DNA of 64,000 nt. Source: Arthrobacter sp. StoSoilB20 (GTDB lineage: Bacteria > Actinomycetota > Actinomycetes > Actinomycetales > Micrococcaceae). Below are positions 12,204 to 20,383 of this stretch, one piece after another. The notes below the pieces were generated by a model. It saw only the letters and a list, made by a program, of their open reading frames with translations, did not search any database and was not told the DNA's origin. A program made the position numbers and the translations under genes. Numbering within the stretch: the stretch's first letter is position 1; each line of letters opens with the position of its first letter. The DNA lies in the NCBI RefSeq assembly GCF_019977295.1, contig NZ_AP024651.1, forward strand, positions 3,038,001 through 3,102,000, given 5' to 3'.

Positions 12204-13286
12204 GTGAGCAATTCGTGCATTCAGGACAGGGCATGGGCCAGTGAAGCCATCCGTAAAATCGAGGCCGAGAACAACCGTTCGGCGGACACGCACCTTTATG
12301 CGGTCCCGCTGCCCGAACACTGGGGCGTCCAGCTGTACCTGAAGGACGAGTCAACCCACCGCTCCGGCAGCCTCAAGCACCGGCTCGCGAGGTCCTTGTT
12401 CCTCTACGGCCTGGTTAACGGCTGGATCACCGAGGGAACCACCATCGTTGAGGCCTCGAGCGGCAGCACGGCAGTGTCCGAAGCTTATTTTGCCCGCCTC
12501 ATCGGTTTGCCCTTCATCGCGGTGATGACAAAAACCACCAGTCCGGAAAAGATCGCCCTGATCGAGGAGTTCGGCGGCGCCTGCCTTTTGGTGGACCACG
12601 CCTCGGAGGTCTACGCGGTGGCGGAAGAGACCGCCAGGAACTCCGGCGGCTACTACATGGACCAGTTCACCCACGCGGAACGCGCAACGGACTGGCGGGG
12701 CAACAACAACATTGCGGAGTCGATTTTCGATCAACTCTCCCTGGAAGAACACCCCATCCCGGAGTGGATTGTGGTGGGTGCGGGAACCGGCGGAACCAGC
12801 GCAACCATCGGCCGCTACCTGCGATACAACCGCTACCCCACCCGCCTTGCGGTGGTGGACCCGGAAAACTCCGCCTTCTACCCGGCATGGCGCGACGGAG
12901 ACGCCGCCGCAGCGACCGGCTTGCCGTCACGGATCGAGGGTATTGGCCGGCCGCGGTCCGAGCCGAGCTTCGTGCCGGCCGTCATCGACCACATGATCCA
13001 AGTTCCGGACGCCGCCTCCGTGGCAGCCATGCGCCACCTCCGGAAACTCACAGGGCTGCACGCAGGGCCCTCCACGGGCACCAACCTGTGGGGCGTCTGG
13101 CAGTTGGTGGCAGGGATGGTGGCCCAGGGCCGCCGGGGCAGCATCGTTTCGTTGATGTGCGACGGCGGCGACCGCTATGCCGGAAGCTATTACGACGCCG
13201 GGTGGCTGGCTGCCAAGGGACTGGACCCCACCCCGCACGAGGCAACCTTGGAGCGGTTCCACGACACAGGTGCGTGGACCGGTTAG
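12204..13286 (+). CDS. PLP-dependent cysteine synthase-like enzyme
   Basis: 360 residues of the fold-type II PLP family. The PLP lysine is in SGSLKHR near residue 58; the substrate loop is [14 protein letters not shown]; the phosphate-binding loop is [17 protein letters not shown]. It is related to cysteine synthase and cystathionine beta-synthase but longer, with a distinct C-terminal part, so it could be a cysteine desulfhydrase or another beta-replacement enzyme. It is divergent from the sulfurtransferase operon, so the neighbourhood has a sulfur theme. The 3' end overlaps the convergent MBL gene by four bases. Confidence 0.88.
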   Translation: MSNSCIQDRAWASEAIRKIEAENNRSADTHLYAVPLPEHWGVQLYLKDESTHRSGSLKHRLARSLFLYGLVNGWITEGTTIVEASSGSTAVSEAYFARLIGLPFIAVMTKTTSPEKIALIEEFGGACLLVDHASEVYAVAEETARNSGGYYMDQFTHAERATDWRGNNNIAESIFDQLSLEEHPIPEWIVVGAGTGGTSATIGRYLRYNRYPTRLAVVDPENSAFYPAWRDGDAAAATGLPSRIEGIGRPRSEPSFVPAVIDHMIQVPDAASVAAMRHLRKLTGLHAGPSTGTNLWGVWQLVAGMVAQGRRGSIVSLMCDGGDRYAGSYYDAGWLAAKGLDPTPHEATLERFHDTGAWTG

Positions 13287-13936
13287 ACCTCTACGGACCC
13301 ACCTGGGGCAAGATGCTCATAGCGGGTCCCGTAGCGGGCGCCAATGCGGGTCACATGGCCTTCAACCAAGCCTCTTCCGATGTCGTTGAGCAGGGCATCG
13401 TGGACCGGGAACGCCCGGGGGGCCCGGACCGAAATCACGAAGTCAACAACCTCCCCCACTTTGGACCACGGGGCATGGATGGGCACCAGGAGTGTCTTGA
13501 CGTCAATCCCATCCGGGACCACGAACGAGTCACCGGGGTGAAAAACGTTCCCATCCACCAGGTATCCGATGTTTGCCACCACAGGGATTTGCGCATGGAT
13601 CACCGCGTGCTGGCCTCCGAACGTGCGCACGCTGAAGCCGGCAGCCTCAAAGTCGGTACCCGGCACGGCGGTATGGACCCGGGCTGCGATGTCGCCCTCC
13701 TCCCTGAGTGCCGCTGCAACCCCCTCCGGCGCATGGACTTCAAGCCCGGCGTCGCTGCGGAGCGCGGAGACCACGGCGGGTTGGTCAATGTGGTCGTTGT
13801 GCTCGTGCGTGATGAGGACGGCGTGGGCACCCGTCAACGCTTCCCCTGACTCGGAAAAGGAACCGGGGTCGATGACCAGGACCTTCCCGTCTTTCTCCAA
13901 CCGGACACAGGCGTGGGTGTATTTGGTGAGCAACAT
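13283..13936 (-). CDS. MBL-fold metallo-hydrolase (UlaG-like)
   Basis: About 217 residues. The metal-binding motif is THEHNDHID, preceded by [16 protein letters not shown]; later ligands are in GDSFVVPDG and PIHAPW. The family includes L-ascorbate-6-phosphate lactonase-like and other hydrolases, and the substrate is unknown. I prefer the ATG at 13936 because TAGGCT lies six bases upstream; a TTG six bases earlier is also possible. It is convergent with the cysteine synthase-like gene. Confidence 0.87.
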   Translation of the reverse strand: MLLTKYTHACVRLEKDGKVLVIDPGSFSESGEALTGAHAVLITHEHNDHIDQPAVVSALRSDAGLEVHAPEGVAAALREEGDIAARVHTAVPGTDFEAAGFSVRTFGGQHAVIHAQIPVVANIGYLVDGNVFHPGDSFVVPDGIDVKTLLVPIHAPWSKVGEVVDFVISVRAPRAFPVHDALLNDIGRGLVEGHVTRIGARYGTRYEHLAPGGSVEV

Positions 13937-13942
13937 GACCAA

Positions 13943-13948
13943 AGCCTA
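13943..13948 (-). promoter_or_regulatory. -10 box (TAGGCT) of MBL gene
   Basis: On the minus strand TAGGCT ends six bases before the ATG at 13936. There is no Shine-Dalgarno, so the mRNA is probably leaderless. Confidence 0.5.
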
Positions 13949-14018
13949 GGACCCCCGGCTGAGAGTTTCCAAGCCTTCCCTGCTGGTAAAATTGGGGTTT
14001 GCCAGCATCCCCAGGGAA

Positions 14019-14498
14019 ATGAGTCCTTCAATGCCACACGGCACCAATTCCGCCACGACCGGCCCCTCGGCGCCGGCCACCAGCGGGGTCAAGGAGCAGC
14101 GCGTTACCAAGCAGCGCTTGGCCGTCAGCGCCGCACTGGACGAATTGGACGACTTCGTCAGCACCCAGGAACTGTACCGGCTCCTGCAGAACAAGGGCAT
14201 CTCGGTATCGCTGGCCACGGCATACCGCATTCTTCAATCGTTGGCCGATGACGGGCTGATTGATGTCCTGCGCAACGGTGAAGGCGAAGCCGTCTACCGG
14301 CGATGCAACGTCACCGGCCACCACCACCACCTTCTGTGCCGCAACTGTGGCAAGGCCGTGGAAGTGGAGGCGCCCGCCGTCGAGACCTGGGCGGCACGAA
14401 CCGCTGCCGAACACGGCTTTACCGAGGTGGCCCACACCGTGGAAATTTTCGGCCTATGCCCTGAGTGCACTGCCCGGAAGGCTGCCGGCACACTTTAG
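14019..14498 (+). CDS. zur: Fur-family zinc regulator (Zur)
   Basis: About 159 residues. Winged helix QELYRLLQNKGISVSLATAYR near residues 45-75, then the metal site YRRCNVTGHHHHLLCRNCGK and a second CPEC near the C-terminus. The two CxxC pairs bind structural zinc in Fur proteins. The gene is convergent with the znuACB zinc importer, and a near-perfect Zur-box-like palindrome lies before znuA, so Zur is favoured over Fur. TAAAAT at 13987-13992 could be its -10. The start could also be the ATG at 14031. Confidence 0.9.
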   Translation: MSPSMPHGTNSATTGPSAPATSGVKEQRVTKQRLAVSAALDELDDFVSTQELYRLLQNKGISVSLATAYRILQSLADDGLIDVLRNGEGEAVYRRCNVTGHHHHLLCRNCGKAVEVEAPAVETWAARTAAEHGFTEVAHTVEIFGLCPECTARKAAGTL

Positions 14499-14509
14499 GC
14501 GGGAACCCC

Positions 14510-15400
14510 TTAGAGGGCGCCTGCGGGCTGGTCGCGGGAGACCCTGCCGTTGAGTCCCCTGTTGGCCCTGACCCGGCCGATCACCCGGCACACCACGTAG
14601 ATCAGGAATGACAACGTGGTGACGTACGGGCTGATGGGAATCCGGCTGCCGAGGGCCAGGAGGATGCCGCCGACCGTCGCCGTCATGGCAAAGACCACGC
14701 TGAGCAGCACCACCAATCGTGGCGAGGTAGTGACCCGAAGCGCGGCTGCTGCCGGCGTAATCAGTAACGCAAGTACCAGCAGGGCCCCGACGATCTGGAT
14801 GGACAGCGCCACGCTGACACCCAGGAGCACCATGAACCCGATGGCCAGCCCCCGGACCGGGACTCCCCTGGCCTCAGCCATTTCCGGGTCCACGCTGGCA
14901 AAGCTCAGTGGCCGCCAGATTGCCGCCAGGGCGACCATCACCACCACAGCGGTCCCGGCAAGAACCTGCAGCTGAACGGCGTCCACTGAAACAATCTGGC
15001 CGGTGAGCAGGCCGAACTTGTTGGCCGCACGGCCCTCATACAGTGCCAGGAAAAGAATGCCCAGCCCCAGGCCGAACGGCATGATGACACCAATAATGGA
15101 GTTCTTATCCCGCGCCCGGACGCCCATGAATCCCAGCAGGACAGCGGCAGCCACCGAACCGATCAGTGATCCGAAAATGATGTCGGCACCAATCAGCAAG
15201 GCGAACGCAGCACCGGCGAAGGACAATTCGGAGATGCCGTGGACGGCAAAAGCCAGGTCCCGCTTCATCACGAACGTGCCCACCAGCCCGCCCAACAGAC
15301 CCAGCACCGCTCCGGCCCAAATGGAGTTCTGGACCAGGACCAGCAACTCGCCATAGTTCTCGAAGTTGAAGATGGTTTGCAGAATGGTTTCCAGGTCCAA
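14510..15400 (-). CDS. znuB: Zinc ABC transporter permease
   Basis: 296 residues with about eight hydrophobic helices, of the ABC-3 metal permease family. Conserved stretches include LGLLGGLVGTFVMKRDLAFAVH-type N-terminal sequence and HGISELSFAGAA. It starts with TTG directly after the TAG of znuC, with GAGGAG six bases upstream. It forms the membrane channel of the importer with the ZnuC ATPase and the ZnuA binding protein, and is the last gene of the operon. Confidence 0.93.
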   Translation of the reverse strand: MDLETILQTIFNFENYGELLVLVQNSIWAGAVLGLLGGLVGTFVMKRDLAFAVHGISELSFAGAAFALLIGADIIFGSLIGSVAAAVLLGFMGVRARDKNSIIGVIMPFGLGLGILFLALYEGRAANKFGLLTGQIVSVDAVQLQVLAGTAVVVMVALAAIWRPLSFASVDPEMAEARGVPVRGLAIGFMVLLGVSVALSIQIVGALLVLALLITPAAAALRVTTSPRLVVLLSVVFAMTATVGGILLALGSRIPISPYVTTLSFLIYVVCRVIGRVRANRGLNGRVSRDQPAGAL

Positions 15401-16216
15401 CTAGAACTCCTCCCCGGCAGTTGCATGGGCATCGTCATGGAAGTGCGTGGTGGCGTCTGGAAGACCGACGACGACGATCCTTCCGTTGGTATGGATGACT
15501 TCGACATGGCTGTCGTACAGCTCCGAAAGAACTTCGGTCGTCATGACTTCCTTGGGGGCACCTATGCGGAACTGGCCGCCGGCGAGGTAAAGAACCCTGT
15601 CGACGTAGTCGATCACCGGGTTGATCTCGTGGGTCACGAAAACCACTGCACTGTTCCGCTCATGGCATTGCTTGTTGATCAGGGAGCTGACGCCCTGCTG
15701 GTGGTGCAGGTCCAAGGAAAGCAATGGCTCATCGCACAGGAGCACCTGCGGTTCGGTTGCCAACGCTTGCGCCACCCTGAGCCGCTGCTGCTCTCCGCCG
15801 GACAGTTGGCCCACAGGCACTTTGGCGTAGTCGGAAGCTCCAACCAGTTCCAGCAGTTCGTCTATTTTCGGATTGACCTTCCCGGCCGAGAGCCGCATGC
15901 CCCACCGGTGTCCATCGATCCCCAGTCCCACCAGGTCCCGTGCACGCAAGGGGGTGTCCGGAGCAAACGACTTTTGCTGGGGGATATAGCCGATCCGCTT
16001 GCTGCCGCGCTCCACAGGGTGGCCGCCCAGGGATACAGTCCCTGAATGCAGCTCCTGCAGTCCAAGGAGGACTTTGAGGAAACTGGTCTTGCCGCTGCCG
16101 TTGGGTCCGAGGACAGCGAAGAACTCGCCGGGATTGATGTCGAGGTCCAGGTCCCGCCACAGTGTCCTCTTGCCGAACTGAAGGCTCGCTCCGCGGAGGC
16201 TCACTACCGGTGTCAA
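15401..16216 (-). CDS. znuC: Zinc ABC transporter ATP-binding protein
   Basis: ABC ATPase with Walker A GPNGSGKTS, signature [15 protein letters not shown] and Walker B VLLCDEPLLSLD, followed by the switch histidine in FVTHEINP. The start is uncertain: an ATG at 16234 gives MDRGHLLTPVV, but a TTG at 16216 has GAGGA six bases upstream and yields the usual short N-terminus MTPVVSLRGASL. It is followed without a gap by znuB. A 153-bp gap separates it from znuA, in which I see no clear promoter. Confidence 0.93.
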   Translation of the reverse strand: MTPVVSLRGASLQFGKRTLWRDLDLDINPGEFFAVLGPNGSGKTSFLKVLLGLQELHSGTVSLGGHPVERGSKRIGYIPQQKSFAPDTPLRARDLVGLGIDGHRWGMRLSAGKVNPKIDELLELVGASDYAKVPVGQLSGGEQQRLRVAQALATEPQVLLCDEPLLSLDLHHQQGVSSLINKQCHERNSAVVFVTHEINPVIDYVDRVLYLAGGQFRIGAPKEVMTTEVLSELYDSHVEVIHTNGRIVVVGLPDATTHFHDDAHATAGEEF

Positions 16217-16369
16217 AAGATGTCCTCGATCCATGCGCTGCTGGGAACGCAGTCAATTGCGCCGCTGGTGTTCACGGCTGTACTGGTGGCAGGCAAAAGG
16301 CCCCGCAGCCATCCTGAATATCTTAGGACGTTGACAGGGCCCTTCACCGCACCCGGGTGTCGGGAAATG

Positions 16370-17341
16370 CTACTTCTTGAGAGCGGAGGAAATTGATTCC
16401 ACGTTGTCGGACATCCACTGGAGGTAATCCTTGCCGTCAGGAAGCGTCTCGGTGAAGTTCACCACCGGCACGCCGGCAGCTTCAGCGGCCCGCTTGACGG
16501 TTTCGGTCTGGGGTCCCTCCGTCTGCTCGTTGTAGGCAAGGAACCGGACTGATTTGTTGCTGAGAAGGTCCGTGGTTTCCTTCAGGACGGCGGCCGGAAC
16601 GTCGGATTCCTCTTCAATGGCAGCGCTGTAGGCCTCGGGGGTCTTGTTTTCCAGCCCGGCGGCTTCCAGGAGGTACAACGGGACGGGTTCCGTTACAGCA
16701 ACCGGAGCGTGGTCATTTGCGGCCTTGACGGCGTCAAGCTTTCCGGTGAGGTCAGCGAGTTTGGTCTTGAATGCTTCGGCATTGGCTGTGAATGTCGCCG
16801 CCGATCCCGCGTCGAGGCTGCCGAGCTTGGCCGCAACTGCATCGGCAAGCTTGCCCATGGTGTCCAGGCTGTACCAGACGTGCTCGTTGAACCCGCCGTG
16901 GTTGTGGGTATGGCCTTCTTCGCTCTGGGATTCGGCGCTGTGGGCGTCTTCTTCCGGGGCGAGCCCGGAGATTTCCACGGCACTGATCATGTTGTCGTGG
17001 CCAACCTTGGTCTCATCGGCAATTTTGTGAAGGAACTCGTCATAGCCGCCGCCGTTCTCCACCACCAGTTTGGCCTTGGAAATAACCAGCTTGTCCTGGG
17101 CGCTTGCCTCATAGGAATGCGGGTCCTGGCTGGTCTTGGTGATGATGGCATTGACGTTGACCTTGTCGCCGCCAACCGCCTTCACCACATCCCCGTAGAC
17201 GTTGGTGGACGTGACCACTTCAATGGATCCGGAGGATGAGGAAGGACTCCCGGCACCCGCGGTGCCGGCGCAGGAAGAAAGCAACAGGGCGGCCATCCCA
17301 GCGGAAGCGGCGATGGACAGGCGGGCGGCGGAACGACGCAC
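16370..17341 (-). CDS. znuA: Zinc ABC transporter substrate-binding lipoprotein
   Basis: About 323 residues. The N-terminus MRRSAARLSIAASAGMAALLLSSC is a lipoprotein signal with the lipobox cysteine. A His/acidic loop (EGHTHNHGG) near residue 130 is typical of zinc-specific binding proteins of this family. The GTG at 17341 is preferred because GAGG lies five bases upstream; an ATG at 17380 would spoil the signal peptide. It is the first gene of the operon; the promoter with its Zur box lies 55-90 bp upstream. Confidence 0.93.
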   Translation of the reverse strand: MRRSAARLSIAASAGMAALLLSSCAGTAGAGSPSSSSGSIEVVTSTNVYGDVVKAVGGDKVNVNAIITKTSQDPHSYEASAQDKLVISKAKLVVENGGGYDEFLHKIADETKVGHDNMISAVEISGLAPEEDAHSAESQSEEGHTHNHGGFNEHVWYSLDTMGKLADAVAAKLGSLDAGSAATFTANAEAFKTKLADLTGKLDAVKAANDHAPVAVTEPVPLYLLEAAGLENKTPEAYSAAIEEESDVPAAVLKETTDLLSNKSVRFLAYNEQTEGPQTETVKRAAEAAGVPVVNFTETLPDGKDYLQWMSDNVESISSALKK

Positions 17342-17395
17342 AAGGACCTCGGATCTACTCAAAATGAGAATCAAACACAATTACTGTCGGACTTC

Positions 17396-17429
17396 AGTGT
17401 AGCCCTAAATGGGAATGATTCCTATTTAG
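17396..17429 (-). promoter_or_regulatory. Zur box overlapping the znuA promoter
   Basis: The 25-bp sequence at 17405-17429 is a palindrome about a central G with a single mismatched pair (core GGGAATGATTCC flanked by TAAAT/ATTTA). On the minus strand a -10-like TACACT lies at 17396-17401, so the palindrome covers the -35 region. Zinc-loaded Zur bound here would block RNA polymerase. Confidence 0.82.
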
Positions 17430-17477
17430 ACAGGGGCGGCGCCGATCCATGCGATCGACGCCGTCCCGACTCCGGTG

Positions 17478-18548
17478 CTACTTCACTTGCTGATCTCCGT
17501 AGCGGCGGATACCCGTCGCCTGGGTAGCGTCGCGGATTTCACCGACCAACTGCTCAATGACGTCCTCAAGGAACAGGACACCCTGGGTCTCTCCCCCGGC
17601 ACCGATCACGCGGGCCAGATGGGAACCGGTACGTTGCATGACCGACATGGCCTGCTCAATTTCGTCATCCGGTGCCAAGTTGGCAAAGGAACGGATACGC
17701 CCCTCGGCAATGGGATGCCTGCGCCCCTCATCGGGGATGGACAGGATGTCCTTCACGTGCAGATACCCGGCGAGTTCGCCGTCGTCGTCCACCATGGGGA
17801 AACGGGAGAATCCCGTGCGGCTGACCGCCTTCTCCAGGTCCACCGGGGTGGACGCCGTTTTCAGCACCACCAGCTTGTCCAGGGGAACCATGATGTGCGA
17901 GGCCGTGTGCTCTGAGAATTCCAAGGCACCACTCAACAGGCCCGCTTCATCATCCACCAATCCGTGCCGTGTGGACTCCTGGACGATGGACTGCACTTCC
18001 TCCAAAGTGAACGATGAGGACACTTCATCCTTGGGCTCGATCTTCATCAGCCGCAGGATGTGGTTGGCCAGCCAGTTGAGTGTCCAAATGATCGGGTTCA
18101 CCAGGCGCGCAATGAACATCAACGGAGGCGCCAACAGCAGCGCGGCTTTATCGGCCACGGAGACTGAGATGTTCTTGGGAACCATCTCCCCGAAGGTCAC
18201 ATGCAGGAACGTGACAAACAACAAAGCAATGGCAAAGGCAATGATGTCTGCCAATTCAACAGGAACGCCCACCAGCTCAAGGGGTTCTGCCAGCAGGTGA
18301 TGGATGGCAGGTTCGGCCACCTGGAGAATCAGGAGTGAACAAACCGTGATGCCCAGCTGGGCACAGGCGAGCATCAACGAGACATTCTCCATGGCCCGCA
18401 GGGTTGTCTGCGCACGCTTGGATCCGGCTTCGGCCAAGGGCTCGATCTGGCTCCGGCGCGCGGACATGACGGCGAACTCGGCCCCAACGAAGAAGGCGTT
18501 GCCGATCAGGAGAACGACGAGCCAGAGAATTCCTACCCAGTCGCTCAT
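17478..18548 (-). CDS. CNNM/CBS-domain membrane protein (hemolysin C/CorC family)
   Basis: 356 residues. The N-terminal DUF21/CNNM membrane domain (LVVLLIGNAFFVGAEFAVMSARRSQ-type start, several helices to ~170) is followed by a pair of CBS domains (~200-330). The C-terminal CorC_HlyC transporter-associated domain is lacking, unlike its upstream partner. Family members are linked to Mg2+/Co2+ efflux or homeostasis. Its ATG overlaps the TGA of the 449-residue paralogue, so the pair is probably translated together and may form a heteromer. Confidence 0.9.
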   Translation of the reverse strand: MSDWVGILWLVVLLIGNAFFVGAEFAVMSARRSQIEPLAEAGSKRAQTTLRAMENVSLMLACAQLGITVCSLLILQVAEPAIHHLLAEPLELVGVPVELADIIAFAIALLFVTFLHVTFGEMVPKNISVSVADKAALLLAPPLMFIARLVNPIIWTLNWLANHILRLMKIEPKDEVSSSFTLEEVQSIVQESTRHGLVDDEAGLLSGALEFSEHTASHIMVPLDKLVVLKTASTPVDLEKAVSRTGFSRFPMVDDDGELAGYLHVKDILSIPDEGRRHPIAEGRIRSFANLAPDDEIEQAMSVMQRTGSHLARVIGAGGETQGVLFLEDVIEQLVGEIRDATQATGIRRYGDQQVK

Positions 18549-19894
18549 ACGGCACCTGCTTCATGACGGTTCTCTGCGTCCTCAGGACTGGACTGATCCG
18601 TCTCCACGTGATGGAAACAGATACGGTCAATCCTGCGCCCATCCATCCTGGTCACAGTAAGCGTCCCGCCTACCGCGTCCACGACGTCCCCTGTCCGGGC
18701 AATACGGCCAAGTTGGCTCATGACGTAGCCGCCCACCGTTTCGTAGGCTGATTCGTCAGGAACCGTGAGGTTGGGGATCTGCTCGGACACCTCATCCGGG
18801 CGCAACAGCCCGGGGAAGTACCAGTCGCCGGACGCGCTCTGAAGCACTCCCGGGCGGACTTTGTCGTGCTCGTCAGCGACCTCGCCCACGATTTCTTCCA
18901 CCAGATCCTCAAGGGTAGTGATCCCAGCCGTTCCGCCGTACTCATCCAGTACCACCGCGAGCTGGAGGTTACCTTCGCGCAGTTCGGCGAGGAGTGCATC
19001 CAGGTGGATGGTTTCGGGAACCTGCAGGACATCGGTCATGATCGCGCCGGCCTCAAGCTTGCCCCGGCGCTCTGCCGGCACGGCTACTGCCTTCTTGACA
19101 TGGACTACGCCGCGGATGTCGTCAGTGGAATCACCAATCACCGGGAACCTTGAGTATCCAGTGCGCCGTGCGGCGTCCAGGATGTCCGATACCGGCTGGT
19201 CGGCGTCGATCGTTTCCATGCGGATGCGCGGTGTCATGACGTCAGCTGCCGTGCGCCCGGAAAAGTTCAGGGTTCGGGCAACAAAGTTGGCAGTACCGGC
19301 GTCCAGGGTCCCCAGCTCAGCGGAACGCCTCACGAGGGAAGCGAGCTCGGCGGGGGTCCTTGCCCCTGAGATCTCTTCCTTGGCTTCAAGTCCAAACAGA
19401 TTGAGGACCTTGTTCGAGAAACCGTTCAGCACCACGATGGCGGGCTTGAAGACGGCCGTGAACAGCAGTTGCGGGCGGGCCAGGCGCTTTCCCAAGGGAA
19501 AGGCAAGTGCAATGGCCATATTCTTGGGTACCAATTCGCCGATCAGCATCGACAAGAGGGTGGCCACAGCCATAGCCAGGACCAACGCCACCGAATGCGC
19601 CGCCTCCGGGGAAAGCCCCAGGGAAGCAAGGGGGCCGCCGAGAAGCTGCCCCAAGGACGGCTCCATGACGAAGCCGGTCAGCAACGTGGTCAGGGTGATA
19701 CCCAGCTGGCAACTGGAAAGTTGGGTGGACAGCGATTTGAGGCACTTCAGCAACGGGGCTGCAGCCTGGTCACCGTTGTCGACCGCACGCTGTACGCTCG
19801 CCTGGTCCAAGGCAACCAGGGAAAACTCAACTGCTACAAAAAAGCCGGTGCCCAGAATCAAAGCAAAGCCGGCGAGGAGAAGTATCCATTCCAC
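18545..19894 (-). CDS. CNNM/CBS/CorC_HlyC membrane protein
   Basis: 449 residues: CNNM membrane domain (~1-190), two CBS domains (~210-335), and a CorC_HlyC domain (~350-430) with VLDEYGGTAGITTLEDLVEE between. It starts at GTG (MEWILLLAGFALILG). It is probably involved in divalent cation homeostasis, and is the first gene of a two-gene operon with the shorter paralogue. Confidence 0.92.
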   Translation of the reverse strand: MEWILLLAGFALILGTGFFVAVEFSLVALDQASVQRAVDNGDQAAAPLLKCLKSLSTQLSSCQLGITLTTLLTGFVMEPSLGQLLGGPLASLGLSPEAAHSVALVLAMAVATLLSMLIGELVPKNMAIALAFPLGKRLARPQLLFTAVFKPAIVVLNGFSNKVLNLFGLEAKEEISGARTPAELASLVRRSAELGTLDAGTANFVARTLNFSGRTAADVMTPRIRMETIDADQPVSDILDAARRTGYSRFPVIGDSTDDIRGVVHVKKAVAVPAERRGKLEAGAIMTDVLQVPETIHLDALLAELREGNLQLAVVLDEYGGTAGITTLEDLVEEIVGEVADEHDKVRPGVLQSASGDWYFPGLLRPDEVSEQIPNLTVPDESAYETVGGYVMSQLGRIARTGDVVDAVGGTLTVTRMDGRRIDRICFHHVETDQSSPEDAENRHEAGAV

Positions 19895-20383
19895 TTAGTG
19901 CATCACTCCAAGAGTGGGCACGTGCAATGGGGAAGGCGCCTTCAGCGCAGGGATTCGCCCCGGCGGAGGCTGGTCGGGTCCCGCGGACGCATGGTCCGAA
20001 GAACCACCGGCAGCGAAGGCCGGCGCGTGATGGGCATGTGAACGGGTATTGCCGGCTCGACGGGCACGCTGTGCGGAGTTGCCAGTTTGGCTCCCCCGAC
20101 AGTTCCCAGGCCGGCACCTAGATTTACTGTCCATAAGGGTTCCAGTCTACAGTCCTGCCCCGCGGCGGCTCCAACAGCGGGCTTAACCACGCGACCAAAA
20201 GCCGGGACATCCCACTAAGTCAGCCGCAACATGATTTAGGTCACCACTATTGGCAGTTAACCAACGATCCTAACTAGACTGTCAGGGGTCTGAGTTCGCG
20301 GGACCCGGACCCTGTGCCCATTGTTGCGGAAAAGCAACTTTGGCCAGCGGGAAAACAACACTCATGGAAGAGGCGTATTTCAA
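19895..20383. other. 489-bp intergenic region before kgd
   Basis: No convincing gene: the open frames here are Pro/Arg/Ser/His-rich and lack codon bias. A possible kgd promoter is TTGGCA at 20250-20255 with TAACTA/TAGACT at 20271-20280. GAGG at 20370-20373 serves the kgd GTG. Confidence 0.5.

Noticed and set aside
17355..17378. A second Zur box near CTCAAAATGAGAATCA
   Set aside because: Contains only short symmetric pieces; the arms do not pair over the length expected of a Zur site.
19895..20134. A small minus-strand gene just before the CNNM gene
   Set aside because: The 79-residue product is Pro/Arg/Ser/His-rich, has no ribosome binding site and looks like untranslated DNA.
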